A DNA stretch of 64,000 bases from assembly GCF_001486165.1 (NCBI RefSeq), contig NZ_LN908976.1:124001-188000 (forward strand), read 5' to 3'. The notes under the pieces were generated by a model. That model made no database searches and was not told the origin of the DNA. It saw only the letters and a list, made by a program, of their open reading frames with translations. Source of the DNA: Bittarella massiliensis (ex Durand et al. 2017) (GTDB taxonomy: Bacteria; Bacillota; Clostridia; Oscillospirales; Ruminococcaceae). This document shows positions 39,455-48,363 of the stretch, in pieces. Within the stretch, counting starts at the first letter, position 1. Every line of letters begins with the position of its first letter. The position numbers and the translations under genes were made by a program.

Positions 39455-41335
39455 CTACTCCAGCTCAAACTGGCCGGTGTAGAGCTGGTAGTACTTGCCC
39501 TTCTGGGCCAACAGCTCGTCGTGGCTGCCCCGCTCGATGATCTCGCCGTGCTCCAGCACCATGATGCAGTTGGAGTTGCGGACGGTGGAGAGCCGGTGGG
39601 CGATGACAAAGACGGTGCGCCCCTGCATCAGCCGGTCCATCCCCTTTTCGATCAGGGCCTCGGTGCGGGTGTCGATGGAGGAGGTGGCCTCGTCGAGGAT
39701 CAGCACCGGCGGGTTGGCCACCGCCGCCCGGGCAATGGCCAGCAGCTGCCGCTGCCCCTGGGAGAGGTTGGCCCCGTCGGAGTGGAGCATGGTGTCATAC
39801 CCCTGGGGCAGGTGGCGGATGAAGCCGTCGGCGTTGGCCAGCTTGGCCGCCTCCTCCACCTGCTCGTCGCTGGCGTGGAGGTTGCCGTAGCGGATGTTCT
39901 CCCGCACCGTGCCGGTGAAGAGGTGGGTGTCCTGCAGCACCATGGCCAGGCTGCGGCGGAGGTCGGCCTTCTTGATTTTGCCGATGTTGATGCCGTCGTA
40001 GCGGATCTTGCCGTCGGGCACGTCGTAAAAGCGGTTGATGAGGTTGGTGATGGTGGTCTTGCCCGCGCCGGTGGAGCCCACAAAGGCGATCTTCTGCCCG
40101 GGGTTGGCGTAGAGGGTCACGTGGTTGAGGACGGTCTTTTTCTCGTCGTAGCCAAAGGTCACGTCGTCAAACTGCACGTCCCCCCGCAGCCAGGTGTAGG
40201 TCAGGGTGCCGTCGCCGTGGGGGTGCTTCCAGGCCCATTTGCCGGTGTGGTGGTCGCACTCCACGATCTCGCCGTTCGGCCCCTCCTCGGCAAAAACCAA
40301 TTGCACGTAGCCGTCGTCGGCCTCGGGCTTCTCGTCGATGACCTCGAAGATCCGCTCGGCCCCGGCCAGGGCGGCGAGGATGACGTTGAACTGCTGGGAA
40401 ATCATGGTGATGGGGTGGGAGAAGGAGCGGGTGTACTGCAAGAAAGAGGCCACCGACCCCAGGTCCATCCCCCCGGTGATCACCAGAAAGGCGCCCACCG
40501 CGGCGGTCATGGCGTAGTTGACGTAGGAGAGGTTGCCCATGATGGGCATCAGGATGTTGGCAAAGGTGTTGGCGTTGGTGGCCGCCTGGCGGAGATCCTC
40601 GTTGCGGCGGGCAAACTCGCCCTTGACCTCCTCCTCGTGGCAGAAGACCTTGACCACCTTCTGGCCCTCGATCATCTCCTCGATGTAGCCGTTGACGCTC
40701 CCCAGCTCCTTCTGCTGCACCTTGTAGAAGTGGGCGCTGCGCTTGGTGACAAACTTGATGATGACAAACATCACCGCCAGCATGCAAACGATCAGCAGCG
40801 TCAGCAGGGGGCTGAGCACCAGCATCATGGTGAAGGTGCCCACCACTGTCACCGTGGAGGTGATGAGCTGGGTGACCCCCATGGTGAGGGCCTCCCGCAG
40901 GGTGTCCACGTCGTTGGTGAAGCGGCTCATGGTCTCGCCGTGGGTGCGGGTGTCAAAGTAGCGGATGGGCAGGTCCTGCAGGTGCTCGAACAGGTCCTTG
41001 CGGATCTCGTTGAGGGTGCCGGTGGAGACCAGCATCATCATCCGGTTGGTGCCAAAGGTGCAGGCCGCCCCGCAGAGGTAGACCGCCCCCATGGTGCACA
41101 GCAGCCGGATCAGGGGGCCGAAGTCGGGGTTGGCCGCGCCGATGAGGGGGATGATCCCCTCGTTGATGACCGGCTTGAGCAGGTAGTTGCCCACCACCCC
41201 GGCCCCCGAGCTGACGGCCACGGTGAAGAGCACCAACAGCAGCATCCACTTGCGGTGGAGCATATAGCCGAAGATGCGGCCCAGGGTCTTTTTGGCGTTT
41301 TTGGGTTTTTGAAAATTGGTGCGCGGTCTCGGCAT
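39455..41335 (-). CDS. ABC exporter subunit (permease-ATPase fusion), second of pair
   Basis: A 626-residue half-transporter: six membrane helices in the first 340 residues, then a nucleotide-binding domain with Walker A GSTGAGKTT, signature LSQGQ, Walker B LILDEATSSID and the switch histidine in IAHRLS. These are consensus residues, so this half carries the working catalytic site. An insert of about 35 residues sits before the ATPase (DDGYVQLVFAEEG...). It starts two bases beyond its partner's stop, and the pair probably forms a heterodimeric multidrug-type exporter controlled by the upstream MarR protein. Confidence 0.93.
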   Translation of the reverse strand: MPRPRTNFQKPKNAKKTLGRIFGYMLHRKWMLLLVLFTVAVSSGAGVVGNYLLKPVINEGIIPLIGAANPDFGPLIRLLCTMGAVYLCGAACTFGTNRMMMLVSTGTLNEIRKDLFEHLQDLPIRYFDTRTHGETMSRFTNDVDTLREALTMGVTQLITSTVTVVGTFTMMLVLSPLLTLLIVCMLAVMFVIIKFVTKRSAHFYKVQQKELGSVNGYIEEMIEGQKVVKVFCHEEEVKGEFARRNEDLRQAATNANTFANILMPIMGNLSYVNYAMTAAVGAFLVITGGMDLGSVASFLQYTRSFSHPITMISQQFNVILAALAGAERIFEVIDEKPEADDGYVQLVFAEEGPNGEIVECDHHTGKWAWKHPHGDGTLTYTWLRGDVQFDDVTFGYDEKKTVLNHVTLYANPGQKIAFVGSTGAGKTTITNLINRFYDVPDGKIRYDGINIGKIKKADLRRSLAMVLQDTHLFTGTVRENIRYGNLHASDEQVEEAAKLANADGFIRHLPQGYDTMLHSDGANLSQGQRQLLAIARAAVANPPVLILDEATSSIDTRTEALIEKGMDRLMQGRTVFVIAHRLSTVRNSNCIMVLEHGEIIERGSHDELLAQKGKYYQLYTGQFELE

Positions 41336-41336
41336 C

Positions 41337-43058
41337 CTAGGCCACCCCCTTCTGCTGGGACTCGTAGACGTCCCGGTAGATCTCGCTCGTCTTCATCAGC
41401 TCGTCGTGGGTCCCCACGGCCGCGATCTTCCCGCCGTCCATGACGATGATCTGGTCGCAGTCGCAGACCGAGGTGATCCGCTGGGCGATGATGATTTTGG
41501 TGGTCCCCGCCAGATCGGTGGCAAAGGCCTGGCGGATCCTGGCGTCGGTGGCGGTGTCCACGGCGCTGGTGGAGTCGTCGAGGATGAGGATCTTCGGCTT
41601 TTTCAGCAGCGCCCGGGCAATGCAGAGGCGCTGTTTCTGCCCGCCGGAGACGTTGACGCCCCCCTGCCCCAAATCGGTGTCGTACCCGTCGGGGAAGGAC
41701 TGCACAAAGTCGTCGGCCTGGGCGGCCCGGGCGGCGGCCGCGATCTCCTCGTCGCTGGCCTCCCCGTCGCCCCACTTCAGGTTGTCGCGGATGGTGCCGG
41801 AGAAGAGGACGTTTTTCTGCAGCACCATCCCCACGGCCTGGCGCAGCTCGGCGATCTTGTAGTCGCGCACGTCCCGGCCGCCCACCAGGATGCGGCCCTC
41901 GCTCACGTCGTAGAGGCGGGGGATCAGCTGCACCAGGGTGCTCTTGGCGCTGCCGGTGCCGCCGATGATCCCCACCATCTGCCCGGAGGCGATGTGGAGG
42001 TCGATCCCCTCGAGTACCTTCTCGGAAGCGTCCTTGTTGTACTTGAAGGAGACGTTTTCAAAGTCGATGGAGCCGTCGGCGGCCTGGGCCTCGCCGCTGC
42101 CGTCCTGGATGTCCGGCTCCTCGGCCAGCACATCGGAGATGCGCTGGAGGGAGGCCCGGCTCATCACCAGGTTGACAAAGACGTTGGCGATCATCATCAG
42201 GGACATGAGGATCTGGTTGACATAGCTGACAAAGCTGATGAGCTCGCCCGTCTGCATGTTGCCCACCACGATTTTCTGCCCGCCGAACCAGAGGATGGCC
42301 ACGATGCAGCTGTAAACGGTCAGCTGCATCACCGGCATGTTCCAGTTGAGGATCCGCTCGGCCTTGCGCTGGGCGGCGGTGAGGGCGTCGTTGGCGTTTT
42401 TGAACTTGCCCTTTTCAAACTCGGAGCGGGCGAAGGCCTTCACCACCCGGATGGCGATGAGGTTTTCCTGCACCGAGGCATTGAGGTTGTCATAGCGATC
42501 GAGCATCTTGCGAAATTGGGGGTAGGCCTTGACGGCGATCAGGGCCAGCAGGCTGGCGAGGATGGGGATGGCCACCAGGAACACCAGGGCCAGCTCCCCG
42601 TTGATCTGCACCGCCATGATGGTGGCCCCCACCAGCATCACCGGGGCGCGCACCAGCATGCGGATGGTCATCATAAAGGCCATCTGAATGGTCTGCACGT
42701 CGGTGGTCAGCCGGGTGATGAGGGAGGCGGTGCTGAATTTGTCCACGTTGGCAAAGGAGAAGGACTGCACCTTCTCAAACAGCCCCCGCCGCAGCTCGCT
42801 GCCAAAGCCCATGCCGGCCATAGAGGCGAAGCGGGAGCTGGTGGCCCCGAAGCAGAGCCCCAGAATCGCCATCAGCACCATCATCCCCCCGGTGCGCAGC
42901 ACGTAGTCCATGTCCCCGGTATTGATGCCCACGTCCACGATCTTGGACATGTAGTAGGGGATGCGGATCTCCAGCAGCACCTCGAAGATGACCGAGATGG
43001 GCGCCAGGATCATGTACAAACGGTATTTTTTCGTGTAGGGTGCCAGTTGTCTAACCAT
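41337..43058 (-). CDS. ABC exporter subunit (permease-ATPase fusion), first of pair
   Basis: A 573-residue half-transporter with six membrane helices and an ATPase domain. Walker A is GGTGSAKST (Ala replaces the usual Gly before Lys), the signature is VSGGQ, and Walker B reads LILDDSTSAVD, with Asp instead of the catalytic Glu; the switch residue is Gln in IAQRIT. This is the pattern of the degenerate half in heterodimeric exporters, so ATP is probably hydrolysed mainly at the other site. The start overlaps the end of the MarR gene by eight bases, indicating coupled translation. Confidence 0.93.
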   Translation of the reverse strand: MVRQLAPYTKKYRLYMILAPISVIFEVLLEIRIPYYMSKIVDVGINTGDMDYVLRTGGMMVLMAILGLCFGATSSRFASMAGMGFGSELRRGLFEKVQSFSFANVDKFSTASLITRLTTDVQTIQMAFMMTIRMLVRAPVMLVGATIMAVQINGELALVFLVAIPILASLLALIAVKAYPQFRKMLDRYDNLNASVQENLIAIRVVKAFARSEFEKGKFKNANDALTAAQRKAERILNWNMPVMQLTVYSCIVAILWFGGQKIVVGNMQTGELISFVSYVNQILMSLMMIANVFVNLVMSRASLQRISDVLAEEPDIQDGSGEAQAADGSIDFENVSFKYNKDASEKVLEGIDLHIASGQMVGIIGGTGSAKSTLVQLIPRLYDVSEGRILVGGRDVRDYKIAELRQAVGMVLQKNVLFSGTIRDNLKWGDGEASDEEIAAAARAAQADDFVQSFPDGYDTDLGQGGVNVSGGQKQRLCIARALLKKPKILILDDSTSAVDTATDARIRQAFATDLAGTTKIIIAQRITSVCDCDQIIVMDGGKIAAVGTHDELMKTSEIYRDVYESQQKGVA

Positions 43059-43563
43059 CCTTTTCCTCCTCTTGTTCTACTTGGTGGCGCAGGGAGCGGG
43101 CGGTGTCCATCAGCTCCCGCCAGGGGCGGTCGCGGTACTCGCTGCCCAGGTTGTCGATCATCCGCTCCAGAAGGCCCTGCAGCTCCTCCAGCTCCTGCGG
43201 GGTGAACCCGGCAAACAGCCGCTCGTCCACCTGGTCAAAGGCCGCCCGGCTGGAGGCGGCGTAGGCCCGCCCCTTCTCGGTGACGTGCAGCCGGGTGCAG
43301 CGCAGGTCCTCGGGGTCGCTGTGCTTCTCCACCAGCCCGTGCTTTTGCAGCCGCTTGACCGAGGTGGCGATGGAGGGGGCGGAGATGCGCATCCACGCGG
43401 CCAGCTCCTTCTGGGTGCAGAGGTCGTGGTCCATGATGTTTTCGAGGATGGGCAGCTGCCCGAAGTAGAGGCCGTTTTCCAGCGCGGCCCGGCTGAGGTA
43501 GATGCGGTGGAGCACGTGCAGCCGGTTGATCCGCCAGACAATGTCTCTGAGTTTGTCTCCCAT
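43051..43563 (-). CDS. MarR-family transcriptional regulator
   Basis: A 170-residue winged-helix repressor. The DNA-binding part (about 45-110) has CTQKELAAWMRISAPSIATS, VKRLQKHGLVEKHSD and the wing DLRCTRLHVTEKG. Helices at both ends serve dimerisation. The ATG at 43563 has AGGAGAG upstream. It is the first gene of an operon with the two ABC exporter halves, and the palindrome at 43657-43673, overlapping the transcription start, is the expected autoregulatory operator. The inducing compound is unknown. Confidence 0.93.
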   Translation of the reverse strand: MGDKLRDIVWRINRLHVLHRIYLSRAALENGLYFGQLPILENIMDHDLCTQKELAAWMRISAPSIATSVKRLQKHGLVEKHSDPEDLRCTRLHVTEKGRAYAASSRAAFDQVDERLFAGFTPQELEELQGLLERMIDNLGSEYRDRPWRELMDTARSLRHQVEQEEEKDG

Positions 43564-43656
43564 GAGTCTCTCCTCTCCTGCCGGCAGGGCGGCCGCCGTC
43601 TCCCCTGCCGGTGAGGGAGGCGCGGCGGCACACTATTTTGCCAGCTAAATGTAAAC

Positions 43657-43673
43657 TGATTAATCGTTAATCA
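43657..43673. promoter_or_regulatory. Candidate MarR operator
   Basis: TGATTAATCGTTAATCA: perfect 7-bp arms with a 3-bp centre. Together with TCAATTAGTTGA beside it on the minus strand, it covers the predicted transcription start of the marR-ABC operon. Confidence 0.65.
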
Positions 43674-43683
43674 ACTAATTGAT

Positions 43684-43712
43684 AGTGTATGCCCGATCCT
43701 CTAAAATGTCAA
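43684..43712 (-). promoter_or_regulatory. Promoter of the marR-ABC exporter operon
   Basis: Minus-strand TTGACA, 17 bases, TACACT, about 110 bases before the marR start. Confidence 0.75.
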
Positions 43713-43871
43713 CCGTTTTTTGTGGCTATTTTTCTCCCTCCCCCGCCAGAATCGACAAAAAGAGGCCCGAAATTTTGGCGGCCCCCTCCCCCCCATCTGT
43801 GCTATACTGATTAGGAATATGAACCCAATCTCCGCCGTTACCCGGCGGAATTTTTAGGAGGTAACGCCACC

Positions 43872-45005
43872 ATGGACAAAAAACAGTACGACAGCGCCGG
43901 CGCACGCCAGAGCCGCTACACCCCCAAATTCGGCAAATTGATTTTGCAGAACATGGCCGCCCCCAAAATCAGCGAGGTCATCCCCGCGGAGGAGCTGCTG
44001 GCCGTTCACAGGGTCTACATCACCGGCTGCGGCGACTCCTATCTGGCCGGGCTCTCGGCCCTGCCGGCCTTCCAGTCCCTGTCGGGGGTCAAGTGCACCG
44101 CCGTCAAGGCCACCGACTTTGCCCGCCACCTCCCCGCCGAAAAGATCGAGGGGGCCCTGGTCATCGGCATCAGCATCTCGGGGACCGTCAGCCGGGTGGC
44201 CGAGTGCCTGCAGCGGGCGGTGAAACACGGCGGGGTCGCTCTGGCCATCTCCGACAACCCGGAGTCGCCGGTGGCCACCTCCGCCAACTACGTCCTCCCC
44301 CTGGGGATGCCCCAGCTCGAGCCCGCTCCCGGGGTCTGCTCCTACGTGGCTTCCACCCTGGCGCTGTTCTGCCTGGCCCACCACATCGGCCGGGTCAACG
44401 GCTCCAACGACCTCACCCACGAGCAGTTCACCTCCTGCATCACCGCCCATCTCGACCAGGCGGCCGCCGCCCTGCCCGCAATGGAGGAGGCCTGCTTCGC
44501 CGCCGCCCAGGACCTGCAGAACTGCCGCGCCTTCGACTTTGTCTCTGACGGGGAGAGCCGCTCCACCGCCGTCTTCGGCCAGGCCAAGATGGTGGAGTTC
44601 TTCGGCGGTCTCGTCACCGGGGACGACTGCGAGGACTGGTGCCACATCAACTACTTCACCGAGGAGCCCTCCACCCTGGGCACCTTCATCACCATCTTCG
44701 CCGACTCGCCCTCCCTCTCCCGCACCAAGGAGCTGGTGCAGTGCGCGGTGAACATCGGCCGCAAGGTCTATGTCATCACCGACTGCGCCCCCGGCACCTT
44801 TGCCGAGGGGGCCCACATCATCGCCCTGCCCACCCCCGAACACACCTGGGTGCGGCCCATTGTCAGCCACCTGCCCTACGACTTCATCGGCGCCTTCATC
44901 TCCGAGCTCAAGGGCGCTCCCCCCTTCCGCGCCTACGAGGGGGCCGTCTGGCGCACCCCCGAGGGATCTTCCCACATCCGCGACAGCGAGATCGTGGTGC
45001 TGTAA
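43872..45005 (+). CDS. SIS-domain protein (sugar isomerase / deglycase-like)
   Basis: A 377-residue protein with two SIS phosphosugar-binding domains. The first holds ITGCGDSYLAGL (about 49-60) and ISISGTVSRVAE (about 98-110); the second begins near residue 200. The layout resembles GlmS C-terminal halves and fructosamine-6-phosphate deglycases (FrlB-like) without the glutamine amidotransferase part. It would act on an amino- or glycated sugar phosphate in the cytoplasm. TAGGAGGT precedes the ATG at 43872. A TGCTATACT extended -10 at 43800-43808 is the likely promoter. It has no metabolic partner gene next to it. Confidence 0.85.
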   Translation: MDKKQYDSAGARQSRYTPKFGKLILQNMAAPKISEVIPAEELLAVHRVYITGCGDSYLAGLSALPAFQSLSGVKCTAVKATDFARHLPAEKIEGALVIGISISGTVSRVAECLQRAVKHGGVALAISDNPESPVATSANYVLPLGMPQLEPAPGVCSYVASTLALFCLAHHIGRVNGSNDLTHEQFTSCITAHLDQAAAALPAMEEACFAAAQDLQNCRAFDFVSDGESRSTAVFGQAKMVEFFGGLVTGDDCEDWCHINYFTEEPSTLGTFITIFADSPSLSRTKELVQCAVNIGRKVYVITDCAPGTFAEGAHIIALPTPEHTWVRPIVSHLPYDFIGAFISELKGAPPFRAYEGAVWRTPEGSSHIRDSEIVVL

Positions 45006-45027
45006 CCCCCTTTTCAAAGCCGATTGC

Positions 45028-45067
45028 CGGCGCAGGGCGGGCCTCCGGGCCCGCCCTGCGCCTTTTT
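45028..45067 (+). terminator. Terminator after the SIS-domain gene
   Basis: Stem GGCGCAGGGCGGGC / GCCCGCCCTGCGCC with TTTTT. Confidence 0.9.
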
Positions 45068-45187
45068 GGTTTGGTTGCCCCTCTCCGCTGCAAGACAACG
45101 GGGCGCAAAAGGCGGACGGCAGATGCGGCGTTCCAAGTCCCTCTTCCAGTTAAAAAGCGCTGTTTTTTCTTTTATTTTGTAGGATTC

Positions 45188-45216
45188 TTGTCATTTTTTG
45201 AGGAAGCCTGTATACT
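45188..45216 (+). promoter_or_regulatory. Promoter of the second surface-protein gene
   Basis: TTGTCA, 17 bases, TATACT. Transcription would begin at about 45223, three bases before the left inverted repeat, giving a leader of about 205 bases. The region is AT-rich compared with the rest of the window. Confidence 0.7.
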
Positions 45217-45225
45217 GTATAAAAA

Positions 45226-45367
45226 GTGTGCTTTTCCGTTCGGCTCATAGAAACGGTATGGCACAACGAAAAAGGAGAAAAACGACAAAAAAGACGATTG
45301 ATTCATCAAATCAATCGTCAAATAGGGCAATTTTATCTGCTGTCTGCAAGAGAACGGAAAAGCACAC
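45226..45367 (+). promoter_or_regulatory. Candidate invertible terminator switch in the surface-protein leader
   Basis: GTGTGCTTTTCCGTTC at 45226-45241 is repeated in perfect inverted form at 45352-45367, with partial matches continuing outward. Between the arms (110 bp) lies a perfect 11-bp hairpin, GACGATTGATT (45293-45303) and its complement (45309-45319). Immediately left of it is an A6 run (45287-45292). Read as it stands, the hairpin has no T-run after it. If the segment were inverted, the hairpin would be followed by TTTTTT and become an intrinsic terminator ahead of the gene. As drawn the gene should be ON. Inversion is an inference; a simple structured leader is the alternative. Confidence 0.65.
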
Positions 45368-45428
45368 CTTCTTTGACGCCTCCCCTTACGCCCTGCCTTT
45401 TCTCTCCTTTAAAAGGAGGCTATTTTCT

Positions 45429-48200
45429 GTGAAACACGCGCGTCTCACCCTGCGGCACTGGGCTGGCGTCGCAGGGATCGCCCTGACCCTGTTGGTCTTC
45501 GCCGGCGTCCTGTGGCTCTCGCCCCTGGCGGCGGGGGACGAAGTTCCCCTCACCCCCGAAATGGGCACGCTAAAGGCGGGGACCACCTATGTCGTGCCGG
45601 CGGGAGAACAGGTCTCCATCGGCTCCAACGCCGATGCGGGCGACTGTCTGTACCCGGGGACCATCACCATTGAAAAAGGGGCTACCCTGATCGTCCGGGG
45701 AGAACTGGTCTGGGAAGAGGACGCCTCTCTGGAGGTGGAAGGCTCGGTCCGCTGCGAGGGCGACGGCCGAGTACTGCAGAAGCTGGGCCGCCTGAACATC
45801 CGAGAATCCGCCTCCATCGACCGGCTGGAGGTGTCGGGGATCAGCGCCATGGAAGCGGACCGCGGCGCGCCCTCGTCCGGCAACACCTACGTCAGCATCT
45901 CCGGCGGCCACGTGGGACAGTTGAACCTCCGTGCGGGGCGGCTGATCGTCAGCGGCGGCACCGTCGGATCCCTCAAGGCCCAAACCGAGGTCCCCAGCTG
46001 TTCGGTCGGCTTCCTCCTCCAGTGCCAGGGCGGCGAGATCGGGACCTTGGACATACAGCTGCCGCAGGACCCCCCCGATGAAATGTATCTGGCGGCCCAT
46101 GTCGGCACCCTCATCATGCGGCCGGGCGACTACCAACTAAAACTCACAAATGCCGCCCGCGTGGACCAACTCCAACTCAGCGGCGGCGATGCGGGTTCTC
46201 CCCGCCTCATGGGCGAGGTGGGGAGCGCCTGCTCCATTGGCGCTCTCACAGCCGCCGGCGGGGTGATCGACGGGGCCGACGCCATCACCTGCAATCAAAT
46301 CTACCTCAGCGGGGACGCCCGAGCCACCGGTCTTCTCACCGAAGCCGAGGGAGGGGTCTACCTCGCCGCCCAGGGGGGCAAGCGGCCCTCTTTTACCCCG
46401 AGCGCGGGAGCCGCCAACCCCCTCTACCGCCGGGTGGAACTCACCGGCAATGCCGCCCAGGCAGTCACCCTTTCGGCCCCATCGGGCAAGTCCATCTCCG
46501 GCCGGGGAGACTTCGACGGGTTTTACTGCAAAGAGGGGGATCAGGTCACCGTGACCTCCACTGGAAGCGACCCCCTCGACATCACCCGCAACAATATGTA
46601 CCTAGCATTTTCAAATGGCAGCGCCACCTATACCGCATCCGCTGGTTTTGACCAGCTGCAGGTAAAATATGCGCCCCCGCTGTCGATAGGTATGACGCAC
46701 ACTGCCGGGACGGGGCGGGCTCAGTATACCTATGACCCAGTCTCACACATCCTCATTCTCGAAAACAACTGTCGGCTCAGTGGGACAGTGCAGGAGGACG
46801 TGCACATTAAAGTTACGTCTGGGGCCGGATACATAGAGCTGAACAAAGTTGACCGGGGAGCGCACTGTGTCACGTTGGAACCCCTTATCCGACAAGAGGG
46901 AGAAACCGTCGGCATTTTTATTGGCCTTGATGGGGCAAGTCATCTCACTGCACTGTCCAGCAGCGCGGGTCCCCTATCCCTGGTAAAGGAAGCTCATGCC
47001 GTGGAGGATGGCCTCTTGACAGTAGACGGGGACCTGGCCGCTGCGGGGGCAATCAGTGCATCCAATATTCAGACTCTGACTTGCAAAAAAATCACCGCTC
47101 CAAGTGCCAGTTTTAATAACTGTATCGCCCTTTGCGACGGGATGGAGTCGACCAACGGCAGTATAAATCTCATCAATGGCAGCGATCTCACGGCAAATGG
47201 GCCCATTGTCCTTCGCTCACAAAACGAAAACCACGCTCTCTCCATCACCTCTTCCCGTGTGAACGTCTGCGCGGCGGGAGAAACGCCCATCCAGTCAGAC
47301 AGAAAGATCGTCATCACAGGCAATTCCTGCGTAACCGCCCGCGCCCTTCCCGTCAAGGGGGAGAACATCCCCCTTCCCGCCGTTGTCACCAGCGGTGACC
47401 TCCTCCTCTTTGACGGGACACCTCTCTCTTCCGGGCAGGATCGATTCTTTTACGCCCTCTCCAGCGGGGGCGCTCCCGCTGTCCAGGCGGGCGGCGAGAT
47501 CGCCTTCTCGCTGAAAACAGCCGACACCCCTCTCCCCACCATCGCCCGCCCCCAGGACGGGGAGATCATCCCCCTAGAGGGCGGCGGCCAGACCTTCGGC
47601 GTCGGCGATCGGCCCACCACTGACGTGCTGGTGGCCCCTGCCGGGCGCTTCTACACCCTTGCGGTGGACGGGGGGAGCGGCTCGGGCAACCAGCTCATCG
47701 GCCAGCCCGCCTACCTCACTGCCGACCCGGCCCCGGAGGGGATGGTCTTTGACCGCTGGGAGTTGGTGTCGGGCGAGGGCCGATTTGCCGACACCACCGC
47801 CGCCAACACCGCCTTTACCGCCAGCGCCGAGGCCACCGTTCGCGCCCTCTACCGCGAGGCCCCGGTAGAGTCCGACCCCGACGAGCCGGTGACCCCCGCC
47901 CCCGAAGACCCGGTAAAACCCGATCCCGACGAGCCAACGCCTCCCGCGCCCGATGACCCAGTGGACCCAGCGCCGCCGGACGGCGGCGGGCAGACACCCC
48001 CGACCCCCACCCCGAGCCCGGAGGAGGGCGATCCCTCCGGCGGCGATGCCGCGCCCCCGACCCAAGGGCCGGAAGACGGCGCTTCCCAGACGGGGGATGC
48101 CTCCGCCCTACCCACCTGGCTGGCTATCCTCACCGCCTCCCTCCTCGTCGCGGTGCTCTGCAAACGCCACTTTGCCGGCTGGAAACACCTGCAGCGGTAG
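45429..48200 (+). CDS. Large surface protein with probable sortase-type anchor
   Basis: A 923-residue exported protein: N-terminal signal helix (GVAGIALTLLVFAGVLWL), then a long stretch of short Gly/Ser-rich beta segments suggesting a right-handed beta-helix or adhesin fold, an InlB-B-like repeat near 745-805 (GGSGSG...GMVFDRWELVSG), a Pro/Asp/Glu-rich wall-spanning linker (DPDEPVTPAPEDPV), and a C-terminal SQTGD motif, hydrophobic helix and positive tail like sorting signals in Clostridia. The GTG at 45429 is preceded by AAGGAGG held in a CTCCTTT/AAAGGAG palindrome. Earlier in-frame codons lie inside the switch region and are less likely. The receptor or substrate is unknown. Confidence 0.8.
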   Translation: MKHARLTLRHWAGVAGIALTLLVFAGVLWLSPLAAGDEVPLTPEMGTLKAGTTYVVPAGEQVSIGSNADAGDCLYPGTITIEKGATLIVRGELVWEEDASLEVEGSVRCEGDGRVLQKLGRLNIRESASIDRLEVSGISAMEADRGAPSSGNTYVSISGGHVGQLNLRAGRLIVSGGTVGSLKAQTEVPSCSVGFLLQCQGGEIGTLDIQLPQDPPDEMYLAAHVGTLIMRPGDYQLKLTNAARVDQLQLSGGDAGSPRLMGEVGSACSIGALTAAGGVIDGADAITCNQIYLSGDARATGLLTEAEGGVYLAAQGGKRPSFTPSAGAANPLYRRVELTGNAAQAVTLSAPSGKSISGRGDFDGFYCKEGDQVTVTSTGSDPLDITRNNMYLAFSNGSATYTASAGFDQLQVKYAPPLSIGMTHTAGTGRAQYTYDPVSHILILENNCRLSGTVQEDVHIKVTSGAGYIELNKVDRGAHCVTLEPLIRQEGETVGIFIGLDGASHLTALSSSAGPLSLVKEAHAVEDGLLTVDGDLAAAGAISASNIQTLTCKKITAPSASFNNCIALCDGMESTNGSINLINGSDLTANGPIVLRSQNENHALSITSSRVNVCAAGETPIQSDRKIVITGNSCVTARALPVKGENIPLPAVVTSGDLLLFDGTPLSSGQDRFFYALSSGGAPAVQAGGEIAFSLKTADTPLPTIARPQDGEIIPLEGGGQTFGVGDRPTTDVLVAPAGRFYTLAVDGGSGSGNQLIGQPAYLTADPAPEGMVFDRWELVSGEGRFADTTAANTAFTASAEATVRALYREAPVESDPDEPVTPAPEDPVKPDPDEPTPPAPDDPVDPAPPDGGGQTPPTPTPSPEEGDPSGGDAAPPTQGPEDGASQTGDASALPTWLAILTASLLVAVLCKRHFAGWKHLQR

Positions 48201-48245
48201 GCGGCGATAGCGCAAAGGGCCCCAAACGACCCCATCTGTTCCAAC

Positions 48246-48281
48246 GCAAAAAAGGAGCCGTGAGAGCGCGGCTCCTTTTTC
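48246..48281 (+). terminator. Terminator of the surface-protein gene
   Basis: Stem AAAAAGGAGCCG / CGGCTCCTTTTT with loop TGAGAGCG. Confidence 0.88.
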
Positions 48282-48291
48282 GCGCCCGCCC

Positions 48292-48320
48292 TTGCCAAAA
48301 CCCGCTGCCCCCGCTATACT
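48292..48320 (+). promoter_or_regulatory. Promoter of the YjbR-like gene
   Basis: TTGCCA, 17 bases, TATACT; AAAGGAG and the GTG start follow within 45 bases. Confidence 0.65.
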
Positions 48321-48363
48321 CGTTTAAAAAGGCGGCCCGTCCGCCGAGAAAGGAGTGTCCGCC

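Noticed and set aside
41316-43205. Long plus-strand frame antisense to the first ABC exporter half
   Set aside because: Shadow frame; the exporter has all ABC motifs on the minus strand.
45226-45367. Known riboswitch class in the 45-kb leader
   Set aside because: I looked for cyclic-di-GMP, TPP, SAM, cobalamin and preQ1 core motifs and found none; the invertible-switch reading explains the hairpin polarity better.
45198-45428. Earlier in-frame start of the second surface protein
   Set aside because: It would translate through the promoter -10 and the inverted-repeat leader and place 77 residues before the signal helix; the GTG at 45429 has a strong site.
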